Part shown: positions 25,496-33,325 of the stretch, piece after piece | How positions within the stretch are numbered: the stretch's first letter is position 1 | Layout of the letters: every line of letters starts with the position of its first letter | NCBI RefSeq assembly: GCF_009498275.1 | Contig: NZ_CP045643.1 | Coordinates: 6,448,001-6,512,000, forward strand | DNA: 64,000 nt | Direction of reading: 5' to 3' | Origin: Streptomyces fagopyri | Lineage (GTDB): Bacteria > Actinomycetota > Actinomycetes > Streptomycetales > Streptomycetaceae | Made by a program: the position numbers and the translations under genes | Notes under the pieces: model-generated | What the model was told of the DNA's origin: nothing | The model's database searches: none | The model's input: only the letters and a program-made list of their open reading frames with translations

Positions 25496-26406
25496 CACAA
25501 TCCCTCCGGAACGGATGAGGTGAGGGCCAGGAACGCGTCGTCCAGTGACGCCGCGGTGACCTCCAGGCCACGGATGGAGCCCCGCCGGGCCAGCGCGAGC
25601 ACCGTCGCGTCCGAGTCGTCGGTCCGCAGTCGTGCCCGGTCCCCGCGCACCTCCACCGACACCACGCCGGGCAGCAGGGTCAGCCCCTGCGTCCCCGCTC
25701 CGGTCAGGTCGAAGGAGACGAGGTTGCCGCCCACGGACCGCTTGAGCTGCTCACCGGTGCCGTCCGCGACGATCCGGCCCCGGTCGATGACGAGGATCCG
25801 GTCCGCGTGCGCGTCCGCCTCGTCCAGGTAGTGCGTCGAGAACAGCACGGTGTGCCCGCGCCTCGCGTACGCCCGCATCGACGTCCAGAACGCCTGCCGC
25901 GCCTCCACGTCCAGCGCGGCGGTCGGCTCGTCCAGCACGATCAGCGCGGGGTTCCCGGCGAGTGCCACCGCGAACCGCACCCGCTGGGACTGGCCGCCGG
26001 AGAGCCGGTCGGCACGTCGCCCCGCCAGCTCCGCGATCCCCGCCAGCCGCAGCGCCTCGTCCACCGGCAGCGGTGCCGGATAACGGCCCGCCACGAAGGA
26101 GACCAGCTCGCGGACCGTGACGCGCGGCACCGGCCGGGCCTCCTGGAGCATGGCGCCGACCTGCCCGGCGCGCACCGCCCGCTCCGGGGGCCCGCCGAAG
26201 AGCGCCACCGATCCCTCGTCGGGCTCGTTCAGGCCGAGCAGGAGGGAGATCGTGGTCGACTTGCCCGCCCCGTTGCGCCCGAGCAGCGCCACGGTCTCGC
26301 CGCGGGCGATCTCCAGATCCACCCCGTCCACGGCGCGCACCGCGCCGAACGCCTTGGCGGCCCCCTTGAAGGACACCGCCGCTTCCGTCCCCGTCGTCCA
26401 TGTCAT
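25495..26406 (-). CDS. ABC transporter ATP-binding protein
   Basis: The 303-residue protein has Walker A GRNGAGKST, Q-loop GAMLQEARPVPRVTV, signature RLSGGQSQRVRFAVALAGNP, Walker B LIVLDEPTAALD and switch histidine VLFSTHYLDEAD. It then has the DrrA/NodI-type C-terminal segment. The ATG at 26406 is used. Coupled to the permease, the pair precedes the two-component genes, so the TCS may control the exporter, in the DesK/R or LiaFSR style. Confidence 0.93.
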   Translation of the reverse strand: MTWTTGTEAAVSFKGAAKAFGAVRAVDGVDLEIARGETVALLGRNGAGKSTTISLLLGLNEPDEGSVALFGGPPERAVRAGQVGAMLQEARPVPRVTVRELVSFVAGRYPAPLPVDEALRLAGIAELAGRRADRLSGGQSQRVRFAVALAGNPALIVLDEPTAALDVEARQAFWTSMRAYARRGHTVLFSTHYLDEADAHADRILVIDRGRIVADGTGEQLKRSVGGNLVSFDLTGAGTQGLTLLPGVVSVEVRGDRARLRTDDSDATVLALARRGSIRGLEVTAASLDDAFLALTSSVPEGL

Positions 26407-26733
26407 GAGGACGACGCTACGAGCCCGGACACCGGGCCCGGCAGAGGCACTTGTGGGCAGTCGGCCGGGACAAATGTCACGGCCTCCGTCGGCCGGGGTC
26501 GCGCCCGGCGCCGCGACCCGCCCCGGATCCCGTGTCACGGACGGTGCCGCGAACCCCGGATCTGACATGACGTCAGCAGCCTTCACAACTCGGGGGCGCT
26601 GGGCTATACAGGGGGTCGCCGTACTGGAACGCGTTCTAGAACAGGCGGGTTCCGAGGCCCCGTGTCGACCTCGGTGCGGCCGACGGTGCGGACGGCCGCA
26701 TCGAGGTCTTTCGCGCTAGTGATCAGGAGCCCC
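26407..26733. other. Intergenic region with KstR site
   Basis: This 327-bp divergent region carries the promoters of the ABC operon (minus) and the MaoC operon (plus). Apart from the KstR operator at 26625-26638 I see no coding or repeat structure. Confidence 0.6.
26625..26638 (+). promoter_or_regulatory. KstR operator
   Basis: TGGAACGCGTTCTA fits TNNAACNNGTTNTA at every fixed position. It lies 95 bp before the MaoC start and is followed by GAAC, which extends a second half-site (TTCTAGAAC). Confidence 0.75.
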
Positions 26734-27618
26734 ATGCCCATCGACGCCGCAAAGGCCCTCGCCGCCGAACCCCGCAGCGGTGAGATCACCTGGGACCGGA
26801 AGGACGTCCAGCTCTACCACCTCGGTGTCGGAGCGGGCGCGAACCCGGACAAGCCCCATCCCGCCACGGACGCCGACGAGTTGCGGTACACCCTGGAATC
26901 CGCCCTCCACGTCCTGCCGAGCTTCGCCACCGTCGCGGGCGCCGGCTCACCCGGCGTGATCAGCGGTCTGTCCATGCCCGGCGTCGACGTCGACCTCGCC
27001 CGCGTCCTGCACGGCGGGCAGCGCGTCACCGTGCACCGTCCGATACCGGCCGAGGGCAGGGCGACGGCCACCGGACGGATCGCCGCCGTGTACGACAAGG
27101 GCAAGGCCGCGATCCTGGTCATGCGCACCGAGGTCGCGGACGCCGAGGGACCCCTGTGGACGAACGACGCCCAGATCTTCGTACGGGGAGAGGGCGGCTG
27201 GGGGGGTGACCGCGGTCCCTCCGCGCGCCTCGACGCGCCGGACGGCCCGCCGGACCGGACCGTCGAACGCCCGGTCCGCGAGGACCAGGCGCTGCTCTAC
27301 CGGCTCTCCGGCGACTGGAACCCGCTGCACGCGGACCCCGAGTTCGCGAAGCTGGCCGGCTTCGACCGGCCGATCCTGCACGGCCTGTGCACCTACGGCG
27401 TGACGCTCAAGGCGGTCGTCGACACCCTGCTCGGCGGGGACGTGTCCCGTGTCCGCTCCTACACCACCCGCTTCGCCGGTGTCGTGTTCCCCGGCGAGAC
27501 CCTGCGCGTCCGCATGTGGCGCGGGCCGGTCCGGGACGGCGCGATCCGGGTGTCGGTGACCGCGGCCGACCGGGACGACGCGCCGGTGCTGGCCGACACC
27601 GTCGTCGAACACGCGTGA
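26734..27618 (+). CDS. MaoC-family enoyl-CoA hydratase (double hot-dog)
   Basis: The ATG at 26734 follows CAGGAGCCCC. The 294-residue protein has two hot-dog halves. The C-terminal half carries the MaoC hydratase-2 motif (YRLSGDWNPLHADPEFAKLA, then GFDRPILHGLCTYG), with Asp and His as catalytic residues. This arrangement matches the hydratase part of peroxisomal MFE-2 and actinobacterial ChsH/Hsd4B types, which add water to trans-enoyl-CoA of sterol side chains and branched fatty acids. It heads a run of three plus-strand genes that together look like sequential beta-oxidation enzymes. Confidence 0.9.
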   Translation: MPIDAAKALAAEPRSGEITWDRKDVQLYHLGVGAGANPDKPHPATDADELRYTLESALHVLPSFATVAGAGSPGVISGLSMPGVDVDLARVLHGGQRVTVHRPIPAEGRATATGRIAAVYDKGKAAILVMRTEVADAEGPLWTNDAQIFVRGEGGWGGDRGPSARLDAPDGPPDRTVERPVREDQALLYRLSGDWNPLHADPEFAKLAGFDRPILHGLCTYGVTLKAVVDTLLGGDVSRVRSYTTRFAGVVFPGETLRVRMWRGPVRDGAIRVSVTAADRDDAPVLADTVVEHA

Positions 27619-27648
27619 GTCCAGCCCACCGTTGAGAGGAGCCGCACC

Positions 27649-28725
27649 ATGCGCGCAGCCGTACAGCACGAGACAGGCCAGGACAAACTCGACGTCCTCG
27701 ACGACGTCGAGGCGGTGGGCTTCGGGCCCGGCCGGGTCAGGATCCGGGTGCGGGCCACCGGACTGTGCCACTCGGACCTGTCCGCGATGAGCGGCGTACT
27801 GCCGCAGCCCGCGCCGTTCGTGCCCGGTCACGAGGGTGCCGGGGAGGTCATCGAGGTCGGCGAGGGGGTCACCCAACTCAAGCCCGGCGACCGGGTCGTC
27901 GTCTGCTGGCTGCCGGCCTGCGGTGCCTGCCCCGCCTGCGGGCGCGGCCAGACCGAGTTGTGTCTGGCCGGTTTCATGAACGCGGGCACCCCCAACTTCC
28001 GGCGCTCCGGCCAGGACGTCTTCGGCTTCGCCGGGACCGGTACCTTCGCGGAGGAGGTCGTGGTGGACGCGGGTTGCGCCGTGCCCATCCCCGACGACGT
28101 GCCCTTCGACATCGCGGCCCTCATCGGCTGCGGCGTCACGACCGGCCTGGGCGCCGCCCTCAACACCGCCGACGTGGAAGCCGGTTCGTCGGTCGCGGTG
28201 ATCGGCTGCGGCGGTGTCGGCATCTCCGCCATCCAGGGCGCGCGGCTCAAGGGTGCCGCCGAGATCGTCGCCGTCGACCCGGTCGCCTCCCGTCGCGAGG
28301 CCGCGCTGAGGTTCGGCGCGACGAGGGCGGTCGCGCCGGACGGACTCGCCGACGCCAAGCAGTCGGTGACCGCGGGCGAGGGCTTCGACTACGTCTTCGA
28401 GGTCGTCGGCAGGTCGACCACCGCGCGTACCGCCTACGAGAACACCCGGCGCGGCGGCACCCTCGTCGTCGTCGGCGCGGGCGCCATGGACGACTTCCTC
28501 CAGCTCAACATGTTCGAGCTGTTCTTCGACGAGAAGCGCATCCTGCCCTCCATGTACGGCGGCGGGGACGTCCTGCGTTCCTACGAGCGGACCATCGCCC
28601 TGTGGCGCGCGGGCCGCATCGACCTGGAGGGCCTGATCACCCACCGGGTGCCGCTGTCCGGGATCAACGAGGCACTCGACCAGATGCGGACGGGCACCGC
28701 CCTGCGCACCTGCATCGAGATCTGA
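27649..28725 (+). CDS. Zinc-dependent alcohol dehydrogenase (MDR)
   Basis: The 358-residue protein has the catalytic zinc ligands C40 (TGLCHSDLS) and H61-E62 (VPGHEGAGEV). It also has four structural zinc cysteines at 91, 94, 97 and 105 in the spacing C-x2-C-x2-C-x7-C. The Rossmann glycines are VAVIGCGGVGISAIQGARL. It oxidises a primary or secondary alcohol with NAD. Its position between MaoC and SDR genes and 30 bp behind the former suggests a role in oxidising a sterol side-chain alcohol or an S-hydroxymethyl adduct. The substrate is not determined. Confidence 0.92.
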   Translation: MRAAVQHETGQDKLDVLDDVEAVGFGPGRVRIRVRATGLCHSDLSAMSGVLPQPAPFVPGHEGAGEVIEVGEGVTQLKPGDRVVVCWLPACGACPACGRGQTELCLAGFMNAGTPNFRRSGQDVFGFAGTGTFAEEVVVDAGCAVPIPDDVPFDIAALIGCGVTTGLGAALNTADVEAGSSVAVIGCGGVGISAIQGARLKGAAEIVAVDPVASRREAALRFGATRAVAPDGLADAKQSVTAGEGFDYVFEVVGRSTTARTAYENTRRGGTLVVVGAGAMDDFLQLNMFELFFDEKRILPSMYGGGDVLRSYERTIALWRAGRIDLEGLITHRVPLSGINEALDQMRTGTALRTCIEI

Positions 28726-28787
28726 GCCCGGTCACCGCTTCCGCCCCCGGTCACCGCTTCCGACCCCGACCACCGCTGAGGACCCTG

Positions 28788-29744
28788 ATGTCACTGCCAC
28801 TTGAGGGACTGGCCGCGATCGTCACCGGCGCGGGGCGCGGCCTCGGCCGGGCCGAGGCGCTGGAACTCGCCGGCCTGGGCGCGTCCGTCGTCGTCAACGA
28901 CTACGGACGCCCCGGGCGGGACGGTTCGGGCGCGGCCTCGGCCGCGCCCGCCGAGGAGGTCGCCGCCGGGATCCGGGCCGCGGGCGGCCGCGCCCTCGCC
29001 CACACCGGCGACGTCGCCGACCACGAACAGGCCCGCGATCTGGTCGAGTCGGCGGTCGCCGAGTTCGGAAGACTGGACATCCTGGTCAACAACGCGGGCA
29101 TCCTGCGCGACCGGATGGTCTTCTCGATGTCCGAGGAGGAGTGGGACTCGGTCGTGCGGGTCCATCTCAAGGGCCACTTCAACATGACGCACTTCGCGTC
29201 CGCGCACTGGCGGGCGCGGTCCAAGGCGGCGGACGGGCCGGTGTACGGGCGGATCGTCAACACCTCGTCGGAGGCGTTCCTCGCGGGTTCGGCGGGACAG
29301 CCCAACTACGCGGCGGCCAAGGGCGGGATCGTCGGCCTGACCACGTCGACCGCGCTGGCGCTCGCCAGATACGGGGTGACGGCGAACGTCATCTGCCCGC
29401 GCGCCCGGACCCGGATGACCGAGGACGTGTTCGCGGGATTCCCGCCCGGACAGGCCGCTGCGGAGCCGGGAGAGGGGCTGGACCCGCTCGCCCCCGAGCA
29501 TGTCGCCCCGCTCGTCGGCTACTTGGTGTCGCCCGCCGCCGCGCACATCAACGGACAACTGCTCGTCGTGCACGGCGGCATGGTGGCGGTCGTCGAACGG
29601 CCCCGGGTCGCCGCCAAGTTCGACACCGAACAGGACGTCTTCACGTACGACGAACTCGACGCCCTGCTCAGCCCGCACTACGCCGGCCGCCCGCGAGGAG
29701 AGACGTTCGCGGCGGCGGAGGTACTCGGGCTGAAGCGGGGGTAG
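28788..29744 (+). CDS. SDR-family oxidoreductase (MFE-2/17beta-HSD4-like)
   Basis: The 318-residue protein has the NAD motif TGAGRGLG (residues 13-20), NAG in LVNNAGILRDRMVFSMSEEE, the catalytic Ser in VNTSSEAFLAGS, and Y174-x3-K178 (NYAAAKGGIVG). The GILRDRMVFSM and the C-terminal segment RPRVAAKFDTEQDVFTYDEL match the (3R)-hydroxyacyl-CoA dehydrogenase half of MFE-2 and 17-beta-hydroxysteroid dehydrogenase type 4. It would act directly after the MaoC hydratase, oxidising the (3R)-hydroxyacyl-CoA, and the thiolase at 20.1 kb would finish the cycle. Confidence 0.92.
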   Translation: MSLPLEGLAAIVTGAGRGLGRAEALELAGLGASVVVNDYGRPGRDGSGAASAAPAEEVAAGIRAAGGRALAHTGDVADHEQARDLVESAVAEFGRLDILVNNAGILRDRMVFSMSEEEWDSVVRVHLKGHFNMTHFASAHWRARSKAADGPVYGRIVNTSSEAFLAGSAGQPNYAAAKGGIVGLTTSTALALARYGVTANVICPRARTRMTEDVFAGFPPGQAAAEPGEGLDPLAPEHVAPLVGYLVSPAAAHINGQLLVVHGGMVAVVERPRVAAKFDTEQDVFTYDELDALLSPHYAGRPRGETFAAAEVLGLKRG

Positions 29745-29843
29745 CACTCGACCGGGCGGGATCGAACTGGGTCGGGCGGGACCGGGTTCCGGGGAGCGCG
29801 CGCGGCCCCGGCGACGTGCGGGAGATTCCGCGGCGGACGTCGA

Positions 29844-29892
29844 CGTACGGCACGGCCCCGCTCACCCGAGGTGAGCGGGGCCGTGCCGTACG
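29844..29892. terminator. Bidirectional perfect-stem terminator
   Basis: A 23-bp perfect inverted repeat (arm starting CGTACGGCACGGCCCCGCTC at 29844) has a 3-nt loop at 29867-29869. It lies between the plus-strand SDR gene and a minus-strand small gene, and terminates both. Confidence 0.85.
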
Positions 29893-29920
29893 TCCGTCGT
29901 GTCGCAGGTCCGTCGTGCCG

Positions 29921-30088
29921 TCAGGCCGCGCTGTCCGGCTGACCGGACGGCTTGCGGTGCCGGCCGTGCGGCATCGCCTCGTCGTCCTGGCCGGAGACCG
30001 GCCCCCGGTGCCTGCCGTGGCCCGTGTCCGACGCCGTGGCGTCCTGGGCGTCGGTGACCGGCGGTTCCATGGTGCTGATGTCGCTCAT
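29921..30088 (-). CDS. Small His/Arg-rich protein with repeated HGRHR
   Basis: The 55-residue protein starts MSDISTMEPPVTDAQDATAS and contains two copies of HGRHR: GHGRHRGPVSGQDDE and MPHGRHRKPSG. It ends PDSAA. It has no signal peptide or membrane segment and is acidic at the front, basic at the back. It lies 58 bp downstream of the beta-propeller-like gene on the same strand. A short leader plus repeated core-like units could be a RiPP precursor, a metal-binding peptide or a nucleic-acid binding peptide. None is proved. The same reading frame is too short to be found by usual length cut-offs. Confidence 0.55.
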   Translation of the reverse strand: MSDISTMEPPVTDAQDATASDTGHGRHRGPVSGQDDEAMPHGRHRKPSGQPDSAA

Positions 30089-30146
30089 CTGGTGTTCACC
30101 CCGTCAACAAGATCCTTCTTTGCAGCCGGGGGATTCTAACCGGTGG

Positions 30147-31466
30147 TCAAGTCCGGGCCGTCGGCGGGTGACCGGGATTCGCCTCCGCCAGTTCCACCCG
30201 CTCCCATCCGCCGGGCGCCCTGCCGCCGGCCCCCCGTTCGGCCCGGGCGACCGGAACGGCGGGAACGGCCGGAACGAACGGCAGGCCGGGAACGGCCGGA
30301 ACGGGCCCGTCCCGTCCCGCCGGCCGGGCGGACGGAGCGGTCCGGCCGGTCAGGGGTGCCTGTTGCAGCGGGACCGGACGCGCGGCCACCCGCTCCGCCG
30401 GACGCGCGCACTCCGCGTCCACCGGAACGGCGGGCGCCGCCAGACTCGCCACCCCGCACGGCACCGCCCCCGTGGCGTACGGCAGCCGGAGCACACCCTC
30501 CTCGGTCAGCAGCCCCGCGCCCGCGAACCACCCCTCGGGCGCCGGGAGATGGTGGACCTGGCGCTCGACGGGCCGCCACATCCCCACCCAGGTGCCGGCC
30601 GGCCCGTCGATCCGCAGGGCCACCACGCAGCGTTCCGGTGTCAGTACCTGCCCCGGCTGGATCGCGAACGGCGTCACCGCGCAGTCCGAGGCGCGCAGGC
30701 ACTCCGGGAAGCGGACCGGCAGCGTGCTTCCCAGCACCCCCCAGCCCAGCCGGGCGTGCCCCGGCGAGGGCGCGTCCGAGCGGATGAGCAGCAGCCCGCT
30801 GTCGGCGTCCGCGAGCAGCAGCCGGTCGTCGCTGTCCTCCGCGATCTGCAGCAGCGGTGACACCTCGCCGCCGCGCTCCAGATCGACGACCACGGTCTTG
30901 GTCCGGCCGCCCTGGAAGCGGTCCAGCGCCAGCATGCGTCCCGTGCCGTCCAGCCACACCCCGCCCGAACAGCGGCCCGGGATCTCGGCGAGGTGTTCGG
31001 GCCCGAAGGCGCCGCCCGCCACCAGCCAGACCGCCGTGGACCCCCGTCCCACGGCGAGGGCGTACGCGTGCTCCCCGTCGGGCGCGGGCGGCAGCAGCCA
31101 CAGCCGGGAGCCCTCCTCCGGGCACTCCACGGCGCCGAGCGGCAGCTCCCCGGTGCCGGGCCCGGTCGGGTACAGCAGCGAGAACGCGTGCCGGTCGGCC
31201 GTCACCCGGTGGATCAGCACCCGACCGTCGGTCATCGGCAGCACCTCGGTGCCGGGCTCCTCCGGCTGGTGGGACGGCAGCGGTACGGCGTACGGCTCGG
31301 GGCCGTCCAGCGTCCAGCGCTCCGGGAACCAGCACTCGCCGTCGAGCGCGAGGCGCGCCGCGTAGGTTCCGTCGGCGGTGAGCACGCATCCGGGGCGGCT
31401 GGCCGGGCCCTTCTCGTGTTCCGCGTTCTCGTGTTCCGCCGCGGACTCGGTCGCACAGGCCGTCAT
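30147..31466 (-). CDS. Beta-propeller-like protein, unknown function
   Basis: The ATG at 31466 follows GGAGGTGACC. The 439-residue protein starts MTACATESAAEHENAEHEKG and then shows repeated beta-blade-like units with W/V-V-L-x(n)-D/G patterns, for example DGTYAARLALDGECWFPERW, LLYPTGPGTGELPLGAVECP and TVVVDLERGG. It ends in a 95-residue Pro/Ala/Val-rich tail (PAVPGLPFVPAVPAVPVARA). It lacks a signal peptide, so it should be cytosolic. It probably shares a transcript with the small HGRHR gene. I do not recognise a named family. Confidence 0.72.
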   Translation of the reverse strand: MTACATESAAEHENAEHEKGPASRPGCVLTADGTYAARLALDGECWFPERWTLDGPEPYAVPLPSHQPEEPGTEVLPMTDGRVLIHRVTADRHAFSLLYPTGPGTGELPLGAVECPEEGSRLWLLPPAPDGEHAYALAVGRGSTAVWLVAGGAFGPEHLAEIPGRCSGGVWLDGTGRMLALDRFQGGRTKTVVVDLERGGEVSPLLQIAEDSDDRLLLADADSGLLLIRSDAPSPGHARLGWGVLGSTLPVRFPECLRASDCAVTPFAIQPGQVLTPERCVVALRIDGPAGTWVGMWRPVERQVHHLPAPEGWFAGAGLLTEEGVLRLPYATGAVPCGVASLAAPAVPVDAECARPAERVAARPVPLQQAPLTGRTAPSARPAGRDGPVPAVPGLPFVPAVPAVPVARAERGAGGRAPGGWERVELAEANPGHPPTART

Positions 31467-31719
31467 CGTTCGGTCACCTCCGGCGACGAAGCTAGTTTTC
31501 GTACGCACAGACGCGGGAGCGACGCCCGGCCGCTTCACACATAAGGGTGGCGGTGCCGCGATTCGCCTGAGGGAACGGGGACGGGTGTGCTGAGCGGGGT
31601 GGGGAGGAGAGGGCGGGGCGGGGGTGACGGCCGGTCCCGTGTCCGGGGGCGGCCCGCCCGCCCGGTCGGGAGAACCCGTGACCGGTGGGACACGGACGTG
31701 GGGCAGGTAGCCTTTGCCC

Positions 31720-32580
31720 GTGCCCCGTCTGTCTGAAGTCATCGCCGCGCTCGACGCCCTCTGGCCGCCCGAGAGGGCCGAGGGATGGGACGCGGTCGGC
31801 ACCGTCTGCGGCGACCCCGACCAGGAGGTCACGCGGGTCCTGTTCGCGGTCGACCCGGTCCAGGACGTCGTCGACGAGGCGGTGAAGCTGGGCGCCGGCC
31901 TGCTGGTCACCCACCACCCGCTCTATCTGCGCGGGACGACGACGGTCGCCGCCGGCACCTTCAAGGGCCGCGTCGTGCACACCCTCATCAAGAACGACAT
32001 CGCGCTGCACGTCGCGCACACCAACGCCGACCGGGCCGACCCCGGTGTCTCGGACGCCCTGGCCGGCGCGCTCGGCCTCCGCGTCGTCCGCCCCCTCGTA
32101 CCGGACCCGGCCGACCCCGAGGGACGCCGTGGCCTCGGCCGCGTCTGTGAACTGGACCACCCCGTTACCGTCCGCGAGTTCGCCGCGCGCGCCGCGGGCC
32201 GGCTGCCGGCCACCGCGCAGGGCGTCCGGGTCGCGGGCGACCCCGACGCACTCGTACGGACCGTCGCGGTCAGCGGCGGCTCCGGCGACAGCCTCTTCGA
32301 CGACGTGCGTGCCGCGGGTGTCGACGCCTTCCTCACCGCGGACCTGCGCCACCACCCGGCGTCGGAGTTCACGGCGGTCCGCGCCCCCCGTCCTCTCGCG
32401 CTGCTCGACGCGGCGCACTGGGCCACCGAGTGGCCCTGGTGCGAGCTGGCCGCCACCCAGCTCGACGAGATCTCCGACCGCCACGGATGGGACCTGCGGG
32501 TCCACGTCTCGAAGACGGTCACCGACCCCTGGACCGCCCACGCGGCCTCGAACACCGACACATCTGGAGCCCCCAACTGA
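31720..32580 (+). CDS. Nif3-like dinuclear metal center protein (GTP cyclohydrolase I type 2 family)
   Basis: The 286-residue protein from GTG 31720 (PRLSEVIAALDALWP) contains the family's metal ligands: VTHHPLYLRG, HTNADRADPG, TADLRHH and LLDAAHWATEWPW. The family forms hexamers with two metal ions per subunit. It is named for GTP cyclohydrolase activity in a related archaeal protein but has no settled function in actinobacteria. An in-frame TTG at 31714 would add two residues. It overlaps the zinc-ribbon gene by 4 bp. Confidence 0.88.
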   Translation: MPRLSEVIAALDALWPPERAEGWDAVGTVCGDPDQEVTRVLFAVDPVQDVVDEAVKLGAGLLVTHHPLYLRGTTTVAAGTFKGRVVHTLIKNDIALHVAHTNADRADPGVSDALAGALGLRVVRPLVPDPADPEGRRGLGRVCELDHPVTVREFAARAAGRLPATAQGVRVAGDPDALVRTVAVSGGSGDSLFDDVRAAGVDAFLTADLRHHPASEFTAVRAPRPLALLDAAHWATEWPWCELAATQLDEISDRHGWDLRVHVSKTVTDPWTAHAASNTDTSGAPN

Positions 32581-33320
32581 ACGCCGCGCCCGCCGACCAG
32601 ATCCGACTCCTCGACGTCCAGGCCCTCGACGCCCGCCTGCAGCAGCTCGCGCACAAGCGCAGGTCGCTGCCCGAGCACGCCGAGATCGAGTCGCTGAACA
32701 AGGACCTCACGCAACTGCGCGACCTGCTCGTCGCCGCGCAGACCGAGGAGAGCGACTGCGCCCGCGAGCAGACCAAGGCGGAGCAGGACGTCGACCAGGT
32801 GCGCCAGCGCGCCACCCGTGACCAGCAGCGCCTGGACTCGGGCGCCGTGACCTCCCCCAAGGACCTGGAGAACCTCCAGCGCGAGATCACCTCCCTCGCC
32901 AAGCGGCAGGGCGACCTGGAGGACGTCGTCCTGGAGGTCATGGAGCGCCGCGAGTCCGCGCAGGAGCGGGTCGCCGAACTGACCGGGCGGGTCTCCTCCG
33001 TCCAGTCGAAGACCGACGACGCCACCGGGCGACGGGACGGGGCCTTCGAGTCCCTCGACGGCGAGGCGGCCTCGCTGACGAAGGAGCGGGGTGTCGTCGC
33101 GGGCTCGGTCCCGGCCGATCTCCTCAAGCTCTACGACAAGCTGCGCGAGCAGCAGGGCGGCGTCGGCGCGGCCCGGCTCTACCAGCGCCGCTGCGAGGGC
33201 TGCCGCCTGGAGCTCAACATCACCGAGGTCAACGACGTCAAGGCGGCCTCCCCGGACACCGTGCTGCGCTGCGAGAACTGCCGCCGGATCCTGGTGCGCA
33301 CGTCCGAGTCCGGCCTGTAG
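32577..33320 (+). CDS. Coiled-coil protein with C-terminal zinc ribbon (CdsZ type), CTG start
   Basis: The 247-residue protein has a 180-residue coiled coil (for example LQQLAHKRRSLPEHAEIESL) and ends with a C4 zinc ribbon RRCEGCRLEL...LRCENCRRIL. The only sensible start is CTG at 32577 (CTGAACGCC), which overlaps the upstream TGA and lies 8-10 nt behind a TGGAGC ribosome site. The next good start would remove a large part of the conserved N-terminus. This family is found beside the RNase HI gene in actinobacteria, where it is thought to be a nucleic-acid binding protein. Expression is coupled to Nif3. Confidence 0.85.
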   Translation: MNAAPADQIRLLDVQALDARLQQLAHKRRSLPEHAEIESLNKDLTQLRDLLVAAQTEESDCAREQTKAEQDVDQVRQRATRDQQRLDSGAVTSPKDLENLQREITSLAKRQGDLEDVVLEVMERRESAQERVAELTGRVSSVQSKTDDATGRRDGAFESLDGEAASLTKERGVVAGSVPADLLKLYDKLREQQGGVGAARLYQRRCEGCRLELNITEVNDVKAASPDTVLRCENCRRILVRTSESGL

Positions 33321-33325
33321 GGACC

